This document shows, in pieces, positions 21,974 to 34,092 of a stretch of DNA of 64,000 nucleotides. This stretch comes from Mesostigma viride. Lineage: Eukaryota > Streptophyta > Mesostigmatophyceae > Mesostigmatales > Mesostigmataceae. Below the pieces are notes generated by a model. That model had not been told where the DNA came from, made no database searches, and was given only the letters and a program-made list of their open reading frames with translations. Within the stretch, counting starts at the first letter, position 1; every line of letters begins with the position of its first letter. Location of the stretch: positions 12,501 through 76,500 of the forward strand of contig RPFO01001107.1 of assembly GCA_009746045.1 (NCBI GenBank), written 5' to 3'. A program made the position numbers and the translations under genes.

Positions 21974-22718
21974 TGTCAAGGACATGGTCCTTGTATTTGT
22001 ACCCACCTGACCTGGCTAGATAGATAGAGGCTCTTGTACAGGAGCCACTGTTTTTTATCCCGTTGGATTTGGCCTACAAATGAGAAAGTTGTGGCCAGTT
22101 TTAGTAATCAGGGATTAGTACCTATGCCAAGTGGATCCTTATAGGCAGCTGACAAATCTGTCTATGTCAGCTGACCTATGACATGTCAGATGAGAATCTA
22201 TGACAGGACAGCTGACTGATTGACATGTACACTGTGCATGTCAGATGTGGCGCTGATATGTTCACGCCAGATTTACTTCATCATCATCAGATCACACACA
22301 GAGAGATCTTTTATTAAATAGTTAGATTACTGTGCAGCAGTTACAAGTTAAGACTGTACATCAGTTACAAGATAAGGCTGTACAGCAGTTACAAGATAAG
22401 ATTTATTCTTGTCTAGATCTGATTGGTAGCCTGTACACTGACCTAACCTGATTGGTGGCCTGAGTATTACATGAGAATATTCCCAGGCACATTCCTAGCC
22501 AGCCAATCAGGTCATTCCAGTTTTCTGCCTGTGTTTTTTCCTCGAGTTAATAAAACAACTGAGGAGCCTTGCCAAAGGTACTCCTCACTATCATTCTGCC
22601 TCAAACTGAGTCTCTGTCTCTTTGCTCCCATCCTCCATAGCCTGTACCTGCAAGGACAGGCACATTTGGGTTTCAATCACAAGCATTGTAGAGGGCAAAC
22701 CCATTAGTTCTTTCAACA
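21974..22718 (+). repeat. CopA 3' LTR
   Basis: 745 bases, near-identical to the 5' LTR; visible differences include a 3-base deletion in ggatttgttggcc, g/a in tgatgtgttc and t/c in ttcctagg. Confidence 0.95.
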
Positions 22719-22795
22719 CCCTTGCCCTAGCTTGCCCTTGTCCTGGGATGGACCAGCCTTCTCCTTGCTGCCACCCTGGGCTGGCTTGCTCTGAC
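22719..22795 (-). repeat. X-family gag-region remnant, right part
   Basis: Resumes after CopA with cttgtcctgggatggaccag, matching 27950-28012 inside X1, and stops exactly at the X1 left LTR (agttaattt...). Together with 16411-16596 it shows an older X-family copy next to X1. Confidence 0.75.
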
Positions 22796-23514
22796 AGTTA
22801 ATTTACGTTTTTAAGCGCAATGTATAAGGATATGGTTGCAATGCAGCAATTATGCGAATGTGGTTGGAGCGGAGCTTTGTTAAAATTGGATAAGCTTACA
22901 GCACTCAGGCACTTGAGGGCTTAGACACGAGTTTGCCAAGTCAAGGCATTGAACACACGTGGGGCGGGCTCGCAAGATGACCAGTTGGCACTGCATATGG
23001 CATATTCTTTATATACTTGTTCACTGTGCTTTGCTAGGCCTGAGCAGCCTCGTAGCAACCCCGGTACAGTATTAATAACCTGTACAGCGTCCAGATCCTA
23101 TACAGTAGGTCTGCCATATACAGCTAGGCACAGTGACCATGCACAGAGTACAGTCCACACAGTGATTATTGCGTCTGCACCGGCCAACAGTCCAGTGTTA
23201 GGACTGATCCTGCGGTACCAACAGACCACAGGTTAAGGTTCCTATTTCCTGCGTACGACGTATTAATCCAATACCGTCGTAGGTACAGCACCTAATTCCT
23301 GTCAGCCCAGGAATTACTGTCGACCCAGTATGTCGTCGGCACATATTCACGCACGACTTAGAAGAACAGCCGGCTCGCGCTCGCGCGCGACCGGGAAGTC
23401 GGAACGCCATAACTTTCTTGATACTTGTCGGAATGAACTCCGACGTTCCGGTGCCGCTGGAATCGTATAGAGATATGCCGAATCAGGAACACGCCAATGC
23501 CCTTGGCGTTAACT
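22796..23514 (-). repeat. X1 3' LTR (left)
   Basis: 719 bases; left terminus partly mutated (agttaatttacg against AGTTAACG). Contains ggctcgcgctcgcgcgcgac and the block gtcagcccaggaattactgt, both shared with the right LTR and, inverted, with 48038-48414. Confidence 0.85.
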
Positions 23515-24286
23515 CCATGCAATCCTTTCTTTTCTTGAGCTGCATGTAGCAGCTCACACAATTCTACATACAAGCACACACAATGGGTACTGGACATCCT
23601 CCCCGACTACAAGTCACAACCCTCTGGGCATGACAGCCAGCTTGGATTCCTTATTATATGTACATAGCACCCATACTGGTTCAGGAGCACAAACAAATTA
23701 CAATGAGTCCCTATCTCTTCCTGGGAGGCTCGTTGTGTTACCCATGTACAAGAGGTTGGCCAACTGTGGTGGTAGCCCATAGGTGTTCAGTGAAGAACTT
23801 GAGAAGTATGGACAACCTTCAGGACCTTAGGCGAAACCCCACGGATCACCCACAACAGCTCATCAGAAAACATTGCTGACCCCCAGACAGGAGTCGGCGC
23901 CGGTAAGCTGCCCCTTATCGAACCAGATACAATATCTACGCGAAGCACATGCAAACCCACAAGCTCCTATACTACTCATTCCAACCGTGGAAAATCAGGG
24001 GACCTGTCGCCACCTCATTGCAGCATGATGGATGGGTCAGCCAGTCCGTGAAACTCCGCCTTAAGACGGCACCAGGGAATCGAAGCCCGCCCACAAACCA
24101 CAGATCTGGGGAAACCTCAGACTGAGATGAAAACCCCAGATAGACATCTCTCCATCAGAGACAATGTCAGACATTCCCACACCAGAGACATGTCTCACCC
24201 CTTAACCTTGGTGTGCTCAGGATTATGTACAGTCAACTGAGCTCCCAGCCTGATATCCAGAGACTTAAGCACCCAGCTCTCAGCTT
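23515..24286 (-). other. X1 3' untranslated internal region
   Basis: No coding region supported. It begins next to the LTR with the purine-rich tract and runs to the end of the RNase H frame. Confidence 0.5.
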
Positions 24287-25581
24287 TTAGACAGATAGAC
24301 CAACTTGGCAGTCAGCATTCATGAGCTTCCTCAGTAAATTGTAATGGGCTGGGGCCTTGTGTGGCAGCTTGGTCAATGCATCAGCAGGGTTCTCCTCGCC
24401 AGGGATAAGCTTCCAGTCAACCAAACTGGCCAACTCCTTCAGCAACAAATAATCCAGATCCCGGCTCCTGGCCAGCTGCTTGTGAACAAACTGGACCATA
24501 CCCATGCTGTCTGTTAGCAAAAACGTCTCCATCTGCAAGGTCCAAGGGGTAACTGAAGCCAGCTCCAGCATTAACTCCTTTATGTTGTACAAACTGCCAG
24601 GACTGGATCCCCTCACATATGGCCCTGCATTCTGCCACATCTGAACTGATACAGACCCTCTTCTGCAGTCTGCTGTACCAGCTGAACAAACTTGCCCTGC
24701 TCTGATAAAACGCAAACAGAGCAGCAGATCTCCCCCTGACCTTGGTAACCTGGCGAGCATCCATGGAACTGTCAACAAAGATCTCCAAGGTGATAGGCTG
24801 GGCAAAGTCAATCCCAGACAAAATCAGATCAGGGGTACTCTCCACCAATTGGGCTATGACTCGAGGCTTCTCATCCTCAAGCACACCATCAGGCATTCTG
24901 CTATGGACCATCAAAGAAGGACCACAGATGCTGGCAAACCAGGCCCACATGCCTCTCAACTCAGGACCTGCAGCCTGGGTGATCTTCTCTGGCAAGGCCT
25001 TCAAAATGGTCTGCTTATAATCTCCTCCAGCCTGAAGCCTGATACTCCACTCCCCATCCCTCTTGAACAGGGTAGCCTGCATTCCACAGAACACTATACA
25101 GGCTTGTTGGGTTCCTGCCACAGCTCCTTGCCCAGTGAAAACTTGACACTGATGACAGGAATAAACGTCTTCAGCCAGGTTGTGGGGGCTAGCAAATGCA
25201 GATCATCTCCATGCAAACTAGCATACACTGCATGGCAGACCCTCCCATTGCATGGGTCAGCAACAAACAGGGATCAACTGAAGACACTCTCAAGCCACAC
25301 TCACTGATCAGAGCTTCCTGCAGCGTGAGCCTCCAGATGATAGGGCTCGACCTGAGTCCTTCCAGGCCCTTCAGAATAACCAGGAAATGTTGATGCAGCT
25401 CCAGCTTCTGGACAGATAGCAGGCACCTCAACACAATAAGGCTCATCCTGCTTCCACACCCTCCTGGCCACTTCTGGATCAGTCTGATTTTAAAAATGCC
25501 CTCTTGAAGTCCAGCAGCACTGATGACATAGCTGCTCCACTGTTCAGCAACCCCACGTATAGACACAGCAAAATTCTCCAC
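24287..25581 (-). CDS. X1 RT 3' part and RNase H (frameshifted)
   Basis: Minus-strand frames give LKGLEGLRSSPIIWRLTLQE and VSSVDPCLL (RT), then FCGMQATLFKRDGEWSIRLQ and a connection to RNase H: LEIFVDSSMDARQVTKVRGR, SSDVAECRAICEGIQSW, TDSMGMVQFVHKQLARSRD and EENPADALTKLPHKAP. This is the Copia RNase H layout (D in VDSSMD, E in ECRAI, D in TDSMG). Frame changes occur near 25150 and 24600. The final residues end at 24287. The closest comparison is X2 at 37491-38405, which has the same motifs in the same order. Confidence 0.8.
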
Positions 25582-27545
25582 GTGTCATGCAGCATCCCTG
25601 GCGTGTACAGCTCCTCTCCCAGCAGACTCCCCGTGCCGTGATACTCGTTCAGGACAGGTCTGACATGGGGCACTGATACCTCATCCACAACCTTCCTCTT
25701 CAGCACAAATCTCAAAGCAAGCTTCCTTGATGCTGGGGGACGCCTGTCTGTTGGTGCAGCACACTCAAACTGCAACCACTCCTCCAATGCCTTGGAGAAG
25801 GCGAGCTTCCAAGCCTCAAACAAAGTAGGCGAGCTCATCTCTTGGACTAGCTGGTCATATGTCAAAGGAGAGTGTGCAGCAAGGCTCCTGTGAGTTATGC
25901 CAATGCTGCTGGGGTGCAACACAGCTGGAATCACCAAACTGGCTGCTGGGGGCACCTCCCCTTCATCCCATTTTACACCCTTGACCGGCTTGGCCCTGCA
26001 CCTGACTGGAAATGTTGTCCTGAAATTTTCTAGGGGAATCATCCCCCAGCCATCTCTTCTCAGAGCTGTAGCTCTGATAGAAATCCCAGGATTGCCCAGA
26101 AAATTCTGACCCAAAATCACAGGGCCATCATAGTCCTCTAGGACAAGGAAGGTCACATCCACACCCATGACAGGGGCAGTAACCTCTCCCAACACCCTTA
26201 GATGCGTCCTACCACTGAAATCAGACACCCAGGGGCAACTTGGTTCTCCGACCAGCAGTTCTCCTGTATGCTGAGGTCCCATGACAGAAACCTGTGCATT
26301 GGTATCTATCTCCATGGCAGCTACCTCAGGTTCATCCAACTGGACAAGCTTGGACACCTTAGGCTCCTTCTTGGCTCTTTGCAAAGCCTGTACAATATCT
26401 GATAGACGCACACCCCTAGGCCTGGTGTCGGGCCGTTCCGGAGGTGCAGCCTGTCCGCCTGCTTGCCCAACCACCGTATGTGAAGGTACCCCAGGGGCCG
26501 GGCCAGGGTCACCCTGAGGGCTCGATACAGCTGTAGCACCCTGATCAGGAAGCTCCACGTCACCCCCGCCTTGTACACCAGCGGGCACCTGGAAGAGGTC
26601 TCCTTGATTACCTCCCCGGGGACGGATCTTTGACCAGGACAGACGGTGCACTGCTTGGGAGCCATCAATGGCCACCCAGCACTTATGGCCAGCGGCTTCT
26701 ACTCGGGTCACCACCCCATCATGCCAGCTGCCACGTTTCCCTGGAAAGCTTGGTTCCTTCCACACAACAACCTGTTGTCCAACGTTAGGTTCTAGGACAC
26801 TCCAGCCCTTGTCTTTCTGCCTCAGCTTGAGGAACTTGGCCTCTAGCTTCTCCTTCCATGCCTGCTCAGCATCAGCTGGCAGCATCCTGGTATGCAGCAT
26901 AAGAGGATTGATGGCAATGTCACCAAAGAACATGGGAGTCCTCAGGTTCAGCCTATCCTCCACAGAACGTAGCCATGCAGATGTCACAATGGCAGATGAC
27001 GTCCTTGGAATCCTCTCCACCAGCAGCACAGTCTTGATCTCTTGGATGGCTCTCTCCACCACCCCTTGCTGGCCGTGGCTCTCCCTGGGTGTAATCAGCA
27101 ACTCTGGAAACTCTGGCAGGTTCTCACAGCACTCAAACTGAATGTCACACTGCAACAACTCCAACCCAGGGTACCTGCTCCTTCAAGTCAACTTCAGAGC
27201 TGCCAGCAATCAATGTAGGTTTCTCCATGTCAGGCAGGATCTCTAGGGACTTGTACTTGGTATATCTGTCCACTGCCACCAGCAGCTTCAAACCCCTGAT
27301 TCTCTGAATATCTACCTGCACATGGCCTGGCTGCAAAATAGGAGACCTGGCATGAGACTGCTTGGGCTTTCTAGCAACTAGCCTGCACTTGCAAGCTTGA
27401 GCAACCTGTTGGCAAATGGAGTACAACTCACTTCCTCCCAGCTGTCTAGCAACTTGCAAAGACTGAGCTGCATGGCCAAACATGGTATGCAACCTTGAGG
27501 CAATGTCATACTTAAGAGAGAAAATCTTTTATTGTCATTATTAGC
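25479..27545 (-). CDS. X1 integrase - protease - RT 5' part
   Basis: Integrase finger LHTMFGHAAQS with CQQVAQACKC (about 27490-27380), then VQVDIQRIRGLKLLVAVDRY (first Asp), CDIQFECC (second Asp) and PRESHGQQGVVERAIQEIK (catalytic Glu, about 27090). After an SH3-like segment (WKEPSFPGKRGSWHDGVVTR) and a Pro-rich linker comes a retropepsin: AMEIDTNAQVSVM (about 26310-26275), LRVLGEVTAPVMGVDVTFLV and VILGQNFLGNPGI. Then RT: VRPVLNEYHGTGSLLGEEL and SSVLLDFKRAFLKSD (motif A). One frameshift lies near 27165. Odd: protease follows integrase, and DTN stands where DTG is expected. Confidence 0.85.
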
Positions 27546-29109
27546 ACTCAAGGTATGTACAGATCCCTTATGTACAGGAGGCACCAGGGTCGTGCCTGTC
27601 AGACTGTCTACAGTCCTATCCTCATCCTGACCATCCTGTGCCAGTCCTGCACGGTCAGAATGCTTCTGAGATCCACCTGGGTCCACAGCAGCACCAGGTC
27701 CTATACCCGCCATGGCTCAGCACCGCCATGGCGGGCACGTTGGCGAGTAACCACTGCAGCTACAGCTGGCATACTCTCTGTGGTAACCAAGCTTGCCCCA
27801 TCGTGTCCAACAATGGGCTCTATCACAAGAGCATGGGGCTGCCCCTCACTGCCATCACTAGCTAGCAGCTACATTACACACCCCTGGGGGCACCCTTCAG
27901 GGTTCAGGGATGTGTGCAGGCTCCAGTCAATGATCAACAGCCTTGCCCTTGCCCTTGTCCTGGGATGGACCAGCCTTCTCCTTGCTGCCACCCTGGGTTG
28001 GCTTGCTCTGACCTAAGTTCCTGCCTCAGGTACGAGGGACACTCATTCCTGACTAGTGACCCTTCCCCTGGCAGAAATAACATTCCACCTGACTGATGTC
28101 CCGTGAGGTCCCACTGCTGGGCCCAGCCTTGGGAGGACCACCCACCCTCTTGAAGTCAAACTGGGACTGTGGAGGTCCCGACCTCGGAGGTGTCCCCCGT
28201 CCAGCCATTCTGCCACGCCCCGCCTCCTGAACCTTCCTCGACCCCTGACCGACGAGGTCTCAGGCCATCTTGAGGACGCTGGACCCCCGTGGCCCGATCC
28301 CCTCATGGACTTGACTGCAGGCTCAGCTGCCTCCTCGTCCATGCACTTGACGTGGGCGCTTCCCGCCTACATACTTGCCACTGAAGCACTCATACAGCTG
28401 GTCCGTCATGGCAGCCCATCCGTGGACCTGGCGCATGTGGATGGACACGTTGTCCATCGTGATAGGATCCAGCTGCAGTGACTTGAGAAAGTCACCCATG
28501 GCCATTCTGTCTGCACAGAAGAATCCTTCTTCAGCCATGGCGTCCTCCCTCAGCTTACAGAAGTCTTTAAACGCGTGGACAACCAACTGCATGCCCCTTG
28601 ATGGGCTTGTAGTCCAGGTACTCCTGCTTCAAGTGAGAGCCATCTATGGTCCTCTTATCGCTTAAGAACACCCTGAGGCGCGTCATGAACGCGGCCCAGG
28701 TATCCCCCGCTGAATGGCGCTCTCGGACGAACTTAAACAGCCGCCTTGCCGACTGCCGTATGTAGGCACTGGACGTCAGAATGCGAAGCTTGTCGCCGGT
28801 GTAGATGTCCGTGTACAAGTTCATATCCTCCAGCATCCTCTCCGCGTCTCTGGGCTGCCAATTGTCTTTGATTGACTGAAATTGGCTCAGCACAGCGTAA
28901 CCCTCGGCTACGGTCGGCCGCCTAGGCGCTGCTTGGGCCGCTGCTGGCGCGTTCTGAGCGCCTTGACACCCCTGACTCTGATCATCATCTAGACCAGCCT
29001 GGTCCCCTAGTGCAGGCCCTCCTCCTCGTCCACCGCGTCCATCCATATCAGCGCCGCGCCGCTCGAAGCCGACCCCACGTCCTCGTTGGTTGGATGCTCC
29101 CTCGCTCAT
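27546..29109 (-). CDS. X1 Gag (degraded, CCHC knuckle broken)
   Basis: Starts MSEGASNQRGRGVGFERRG at 29109. Capsid-like helices PTVAEGYAVLSQFQSIKDNW, ARRLFKFVRERHSAGDTWAA and FLSDKRTIDGSHLKQEYLDY, then in another frame FKDFCKLREDAMAEEGFFCA and VHGWAAMTDQLYECFSGKY. The knuckle reads CYFCQGKGH near 28065 but the final Cys is lost by a stop and shift. The region 27765-28012 (between knuckle and integrase) is the piece duplicated on both sides of CopA. At least three frame breaks. Confidence 0.7.
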
Positions 29110-29371
29110 ATCAAGTAACGTGCGTGTTTGCAACTTGCCCGTTGAAACTCTACGGCGGAGCCAATTTTCGGAAGAACCTCACCCTTATGCTTGCAAATTC
29201 GGGACAAAGTCGGTGGATGTATGTATGGATGGATGGATGGATTGACGGATTTTCATCCCCTATTCCTATGTTTTCTCAAGTGTACGGCCTTATAAGCTTC
29301 GCCAATTCTGGCGAACCTAACGGTCCTTCCGAAAATTGGCTCCGCCTGATGATGGGTCTTGTTCAGGACTG

Positions 29372-29502
29372 CTACAGATCAGCCAACCGGCCAGACAGCA
29401 ATTGAAGCAATATACGCTGCTGAATTACAAGAAAGAAGATGACAAGTGTTACCACTTCGTCAAGCCCACCACTGCCACCCGCTGGCGCCACCTGGTTTTC
29501 CT

Positions 29503-29533
<31 letters not shown>

Positions 29534-30440
29534 CACACGGATGAGCTCTGGCACCCTGCCGCCACCAGCCCCGTCGTCAGCCCGCTGTCGGCTCGCGATG
29601 ACAGCGTCGTCACCGTTGGCGTAGTAAACAGGCGACAACCCGTCGTTGCCACCCCGTGGGTTATACCTTGGCACCTCGCGGTCGCCAAGCTCCTCGTCGC
29701 TTAAATCAGCGACCCCCACAGCGCCTGCCTCGAGGTCGCTATCGTAACCACGAGATGCGAACTCCTCCCACTGCGTTACACGCACGCGGCTAGAGGCTGG
29801 GGTAGCTCCTGCATGAAGCGGCACTCGACGCCACTCCGGATTCCTGTAGACAACCCTGTCGACCCGCGTCGCACGCTGATTTCCAGCGATGGCTCCTTCA
29901 GCCGACTCGATCTCTGCTAACCGCCTGTAGCGCTCCGCCACTCGCCGCTCACGTCGAACTGGTCCTGCCGAAATTCCCCCGTCGCCAACTGCGCCTGCGA
30001 ACGCACGTTGTGCGCCCACACCTGCCGCTGCATGCCTGCGCGAGCTCTTGTCGCACCGCACCAGCCGGCTCCGCAGCTCCTTCTCCCCTGGACACCAACT
30101 CCTCACGCACCCTGTCGACCAATGCTGTGATCACGGACTGTATTCCGACCAGACCGTGCAGTTCTTGTTCAATGTCGTCTGCGCTTCGGTGCGCCGGAAC
30201 GACGATGGTCCGGACGTGCCGCAAGCTGCGCTCCCATGCAGTCCTCGACCTGGTCGTCGATGAACTGAGCAAAATTGCGATCAACAGGTGGCCGATCTGC
30301 AAGCAAGAGGGATAAATCTCGAACAACACGACGCAATTCAGGGGAAATAGAACCACCAGCAGCTTGTCGATCGAGGAAACCGGAAATTCTGCTGCCGTTG
30401 TTCTTCCTGCACCATTCGACACCGACGAGCTTCACCATGC
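29372..30440 (-). CDS. X1 upstream ORF1 (unknown, frameshifted)
   Basis: Begins MVKLVGVEWCRKNNGSRISG near 30440, continues SISPELRRVVRDLSLLLADR, then in a second frame RTIVVPAHRSADDIEQELHG and LVDRVREELVSRGE, then in a third RRVAERYRRLAEIESAEGAI, RVDRVVYRNPEWRRVP, VTQWEEFASRGYDSDLEAG and an SDSDSDSDSD tract made by cgctgt repeats (29505-29530). X2 has an intact ORF in the same place with a comparable VRNLQWYRRGSAPRLP. The function is not recognised; the helical N-terminus and acidic C-terminus might suggest a nucleic-acid or particle-associated protein, but this is a guess. Confidence 0.55.
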
Positions 30441-30519
30441 ACGTCGTCAACGCTGCACGCAGCACACAGCAACAAACCTCCTCCTGGTTGTTCCGTCGAG
30501 ATCGACTGCTTATAATTTG

Positions 30520-31226
30520 AGTTAACGTTTTTAAGCGCAATGTATAAGGATATGGTTGCAATGCAGCAATTATGCGAATGTGGTTGGAACGGAGCTTTGT
30601 TAAAATTGGATAAGCTTACAGCACTCAGGCACTTGAGGCTTAGACACGATCGCGAGCTTGCCAAGTCAATGCAACACACATGGGGCGGGCTCGCAAGATG
30701 ACCAGTTGGCACTGGCCTATTCTTTATATATTTGTTCACTGTGCTTTGCTAGGCCTGCATGAGCAGTCTCGTAGGGCCTGCTCAGTATTAACACGTACCC
30801 CGGTACAGTATTAATAACCTGTACAGCGTCCAGATCCTATACAGTAGGTCTGCTATACAGGCACAGTGACCATGCACAGAGTACAGTCCACACAGTGATT
30901 ATTGCGTCTGCACCCAATAGTCCACGACTATAATCCTGCGGTACCAACAGACCACAGCCTACTTCCTGCGTACGACGTATTAATCCAATACCGTCGTAGG
31001 TACAGCACCTATTTCCTGTCAGCCCAGGAATTACTGTCGACCCAGTATGCCGTCGGCACATATTCACGCACGACTTGGAAGAACAGCCGGCTCGCGCTCG
31101 CGCGCGACCGGGAAGTCGGAACGTCATAACTTTCTTGATGCTTGTCGGAATGAACTCGTTCCGGTGCCGCTGGAATCGTAGAGATACGGCCAAATCAGGA
31201 ACACGCCAATGCGCTTGGCGTTAACT
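30520..31226 (-). repeat. X1 5' LTR (right)
   Basis: 707 bases beginning AGTTAACGTTTTTAAGCGCA and ending GCGCTTGGCGTTAACT; the termini are inverted relative to each other (agttaacg / cgttaact). Confidence 0.85.
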
Positions 31227-31351
31227 CACAGTTCCATCGGAATCGTTTCAGCCGCCGGCCGGCACTTCATCTCCGCAATTCCTCAACCTCGATTTCAGGA
31301 TGACAGGATCCTACTCATCGGTCTTGCATTTTCCTCTTCCACGCACGTAAT

Positions 31352-31452
31352 CCTGAACGACTCGAACACGCGGACAAGATAACGGCAGGCTCGAGCTAAC
31401 ATGGTCCGGATTCTCCCAATTTCTGGCCAGCTGTGCTGGTTGTCTCCTTGAT
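31352..31452 (+). repeat. dispersed ~100-bp repeat, copy 2
   Basis: Matches 8511-8608 beside the Penelope-like element. Here it has no RT attached, which would fit a short 3'-end copy. Confidence 0.7.
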
Positions 31453-31967
31453 ATACATACATACACGATGGGAATTGGCAGCATGAAGACACCATCAATC
31501 CCCAGCGCCAGCTGTCTAAGCCTATAGCGCACGCCTATTCCCCCGCCTTCTTGTATTCGATCCTTGCGGCCCCCCGTCCTGGTCAGCTGCGTGGTGAGCG
31601 TCACAACCATGCATTCTTGAGTATGCTCATCTGCGAGTACGTGGAAGTCCAGAATGAATTAACTCCTCGTGGTCCATGGCCTCCTTGCAATGAGCCAGCT
31701 TCTGCAGGCCTGCAGTATGCGATGCGCACGATCGTGGAGAAGAGCCGCCCAAGGCCCAGCAGCAGTACCACTTGTGGAAGGTCAGCCGGTCCGCCCCTCA
31801 ATGTCCCACATGCATGCCCATCAGCAGGAAGATACTGGCCGGGAAATCGCACCGGCTGCCCATGCAGCCCAGGGGAAACTGAGATGCATGGCGATCGCCC
31901 GCCTCTATGTACACGACTCTGGAGTCTGGACGGTGGACACCATATACTAGTTACTATGGACCGGACA

Positions 31968-32470
31968 GGTCTGCGTGAGATGGGGATCACTGCAGTGGGC
32001 ACCGTCATGACGTCCCGGGCCAGGAAGTGCGAGCTGGCCAAGGTCAAGCAGCTCATGGGCAGCAAGCTCATGGGGCCTCCAGTCAAGGTCAAGCAGCTCC
32101 TGGGGCCTCGATCCATGCAGTCGCCCACGGTCCGCTGCCGCGACTGCTTGACGGGACGGAGGTCCCGTTCCGTGACCGCTTCAAACTGTTGGGGAGGATG
32201 CTCCCTGACACCGCCGACTGATGTGGACATCCGCATCGGTCTGGCCTGGGCCAGGCTCCGTTCGCTCAACACCTACTGGCGCTCGAAGGACCTGGGCGAG
32301 CATGCACCCCAAGCGCAATGCTCTTCATGTCGTCCTCACGGTGCTTACGTATGGCGCCGAGGCGTGGACCCTCACGGACACACTGGCGGCTAAGCTCGAC
32401 GGCACGGTTCACAGGATGCTCCGACAGGTCCTGAATGTACATAGGGTTTTCCAAGCCTCGGCATGACATG
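31968..32470 (+). pseudogene. RTE-like LINE thumb fragment, plus strand
   Basis: LLDGTEVPFRDRFKLLGRML, VDIRIGLAWARLRSLNTYWR, LTYGAEAWTLTDTLAAKLDG and TVHRMLRQVLNVH read over three frames. They are colinear with 13680-14010 of the plus-strand LINE (LLDGSPVPPATRFKLLGSWL, LDGTVTRMLRHILGV). Its first ~100 bases recur inverted at 32817-32930. Confidence 0.7.
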
Positions 32471-32816
32471 GTGAGGGCCTTCCCGGTCGGCTTCAATGAC
32501 AGTGCACGGCAGCCACCCATTGCCCAAGACGTTGTCGAAGTCAAACTGGTCCAGGCACTTACATAGATGCGGTTCAATGCACCGCAGCATATCAGTATGG
32601 CCATGCAGCCTCGGGGCAAGACACCTCCCGTGCCCCCCCGGTGCCCCGCCTTCCCATGCACCAGCCACCTTCAGCTACTGATGGTCACGCTGCGTGGGAG
32701 AATGCTGCATGGTGGTAAGGCAGGTGACAGCTAATTCCAAGTAAGGCACGTCTTGGGAGGCCGGGCCCTTCCCAGTCGGCTTGCGCACGGCAGCCATCGC
32801 CCCGCGGCCCGGACTT

Positions 32817-32930
32817 GCTGCTGCCCATGAGCTGCTTGACCTTGGCCAGCTCGCACTTCCTGGCCCGGGACGTCAGTGACCGAGTGACGGCGCCCACTAG
32901 CTGCAGTGATCCGCATCTCACGCAGGTCGT
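32817..32930 (-). repeat. inverted partner of 31968-32075
   Basis: gagctgcttgaccttggcca and ctcgcacttcctggcccggg are the reverse complement of 32025-32060. The two arms are about 740 bases apart and arise from LINE fragments in opposite orientation. Confidence 0.7.
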
Positions 32931-32957
32931 CCATATGTATTCATTAAGAATGATAAA

Positions 32958-33985
32958 CTACGGTGGTGAGATTGGCATGCAACTACGTTCGACACGCAGC
33001 CACATCGCTTCCGGCCCACCATGCAGGCCTGGGAGGGATCTAGACCGCATGGGTCGCGACAAAGTCGGTCCGGGGGCGGCGGAGTAACACATCAGCCACG
33101 GTGCGAGTGAGGGCGAGTGACAGGCGCTGCCGCCAATACGAGGACCACGTGCAGGTTCCCAGACCACGGGGCGGTCTGACCCTCGAGGTCGAGGCGGTCT
33201 TCACGGCGCTGGCATCACTTGTGGAAAAACTCCGCTATCTATAATTGGGGCCCATGGCCCCGAACTCCTCAAGGACAAAGGGGATGACCCGGTGGGGCCC
33301 CACATTGTCGTAGGAGGCAAACTTGTCGCGCTTAGCCACAGCAGCAGCAGCGCCGGCATCCACAGCCGCCCGGAGGATGTGGCGACCGGAGAGCGGCCGA
33401 GCTAGCCACGGAGACTATCGATGAGCAGGTACGTGGCAACCCTGCCCGGGCGTAGTCGAGCACGGTAATGTCGGGGCGGTGGTTGCCCAGGCCTGAGTAG
33501 AGGGCGGCCCCATCCGCGTCCTCGCGTACTTGCTTGATGCATGGTGGAGTGGGGAAAGACCGACCGAACCATGGCACACACCACCCGGAGGAGAGCGGTA
33601 TGGAAATAGAGGAACCAGTTCTGGTTCTGCTGGCCACCCATGCACGCGATGTAGTGCGTCCCAGTAGTATATCGAGAGCAAGCCCGCAGCTGCCGCAGGA
33701 CGCACCTGCCGTGATGAGAGGTTGCGGGGCAAACAGCTGGTGGCGGAGAGCGATGGCGTAAAGGGCCGGCACCAGCGTGAACAGAGGGCTCATGGGGAGG
33801 GCGCGCAGGAATGCGGACCCCACGCTCCCCTCAAGGGAAACGGAGTGTGAAGCCAAGCCTTCCCCTGACTGATCGTTCAAGCTCAAGCATGCAGACCCAT
33901 CCAGTCGGCACAGTGTATAGTATATACCCGGCCCGTAGGTCTTTTGTTGTTTTTCATGAACGCAGGCAGGGATCGAAGACCACAT
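32958..33985 (-). pseudogene. non-LTR retroelement C-terminus: Cys/His motif plus nuclease-like domain, copy 3
   Basis: Closest to copy 2. It extends further upstream: SLEGSVGSAFLRALPMSPLF and TLVPALYAIALRHQLFAPQP, a stretch that usually connects RT to this domain, then CGSCGLALD, HRPDITVLDY and, in a different frame, RTRMGPPSTQAW. Stops and shifts occur at about 33410, 33480, 33670 and 33240. Reading on the minus strand it ends near 32940 with a sequence shared with 14940-14990. Confidence 0.65.
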
Positions 33986-34092
33986 GCACTATAGGACTGA
34001 CGACAGTGGACACGCCGGGCGTGCCCCGGGGCGGGCGACGGTGGACGGCCTGGGCGGGCCGGACGAGGTCGCAGGCCTGCTGGATTATACTG

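Larger units (their letters stand above)
16597..22718 (+). mobile_element. Ty1/Copia LTR retrotransposon (CopA)
   Basis: LTRs at 16597-17345 and 21974-22718 begin TGTCAAGG and end TTTCAACA. The 5-bp duplication CCCTT flanks it (16592-16596 and 22719-22723). By eye the LTRs differ by about five substitutions and two short indels over ~745 bases, so the insertion is young. Internal order: primer-binding site, gag with CCHC knuckle, protease, integrase, RT, RNase H, polypurine tract. The host sequence is an X-family fragment. Confidence 0.95.
22796..31226 (-). mobile_element. X1: LTR retrotransposon with INT-PR-RT-RH order
   Basis: LTRs 22796-23514 and 30520-31226 in the same orientation, with ends AGTTAACG...CGTTAACT. 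All coding regions read on the minus strand: ORF1, gag, integrase, protease, RT, RNase H. A purine-rich tract (minus aagaaaagaaagga) abuts the left LTR, which is therefore the 3' LTR. The LTRs differ at many positions, so X1 is older than X2. The outer flanks (ctgac and cacag) do not match, so no target duplication is visible. Frame breaks are frequent. Confidence 0.85.

Noticed and set aside
31601-32272. 223-codon minus-strand ORF
   Set aside because: It is antisense to LINE-like plus-strand sequence (31968-32272) and shows no domain; composition fits a shadow frame.
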